From Rohdeia sp044358925 (lineage in GTDB: Bacteria > Planctomycetota > UBA1135 > GCA-002686595), in contig JBIKNC010000042.1 of the NCBI GenBank assembly GCA_044358925.1, forward strand, positions 1-23,202: 23,202 nt of DNA. The letters run 5' to 3'. Under the pieces are notes generated by a model that saw nothing but the letters and a program-made list of their open reading frames with translations, was not told the DNA's origin and ran no database searches. Position numbers and translations under genes: made by a program. Positions within the stretch are counted from its first letter, which is position 1, and each line of letters begins with the position of its first letter. Below are positions 23,138-23,202 of this stretch, piece after piece.

Positions 23138-23150
23138 GGTGCCAGGCACC
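23138..23150. repeat. REP-like palindrome GGTGCC-A-GGCACC
   Basis: Perfect six-base arms with a one-base centre, 26 bases after the exporter stop, preceded by TAC. It has no T run, so it is not a standard Rho-independent terminator. Its form resembles short palindromes associated with REP-type (Y1) transposases; no such gene is in the window. Confidence 0.5.
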
Positions 23151-23173
23151 CTGTCGCCAGATTCCGCACATAC

Positions 23174-23184
23174 GGTGCCGCACC
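23174..23184. repeat. Second REP-like palindrome GGTGC-C-GCACC
   Basis: Five-base arms with a one-base centre. It shares the nine-base TACGGTGCC with the first palindrome, 36 bases upstream, so the two look like members of one repeat family at the window edge. Confidence 0.45.
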
Positions 23185-23202
23185 AAAATCTGCCATCCCC
23201 AG

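Noticed and set aside
21603..23186. 527-codon minus-strand frame opposite the exporter
   Set aside because: Arg/Glu/His-rich shadow; the plus strand encodes a clear ThrE-type membrane protein.

Overview
The window is strongly GC-rich DNA. Its codons nearly all end in G or C, its genes are tightly packed, and many ATG starts have no Shine-Dalgarno sequence. Exported, self-similar amidohydrolases, an outer-membrane-barrel-like protein and an ECF sigma factor suggest a Gram-negative-type, high-GC environmental bacterium. A member of Planctomycetota fits best. Acidobacteriota or Myxococcota cannot be excluded, because no rRNA or other phylogenetic marker is present.

Layout. (1) 133-2238: a nucleoside salvage pair, a NupC-type concentrative nucleoside transporter followed by a purine nucleoside phosphorylase. 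(2) 2337-3431: an exported, probably outer-membrane, beta-barrel protein of unknown role. Its 3' end overlaps antisense with (3) a minus-strand pair at 5018-3326, a small hypothetical gene followed by an orphan D12-class adenine DNA methyltransferase. (4) 5019-5822: an 804-base divergent intergenic region with mirrored C-rich leaders. (5) 5823-18758: about 13 kb of eight consecutive same-strand genes plus a 53-codon mini-gene. All eight encode exported proteins of the imidazolonepropionase-like amidohydrolase superfamily. (6) 18911-19978: a TrpD2/YbiB-like protein. (7) Minus strand 21768-19988: an ECF-type sigma factor overlapping a class A beta-lactamase-like serine hydrolase. (8) 21870-23111: a ThrE-type threonine/serine exporter. 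(9) The last ~90 bases carry two small REP-like palindromes.

The main point of interest is region 5. The eight genes hold nine amidohydrolase-like domains, one protein being a double-domain fusion. Only the protein at 14229-15596 keeps the metal-binding set: HxH on strand 1, later His, His and Asp, and a Lys. In the other eight domains the HxH is replaced by unrelated residues (WSG, YSA, SSG, YAS, DSS, LGR, RSR, GAT), yet the reading frames are open, signal peptides are kept and the C-terminal 'VG(S/T)(I/L)xVGKxADLLVxxGDP'-type signature is conserved. This looks like a selected array of pseudoenzymes around one probable active enzyme. An exported multi-subunit assembly or substrate-binding set is my inference; the substrate is unknown.

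The long open frames opposite the real genes are a by-product of strong GC3 bias and are not annotated.
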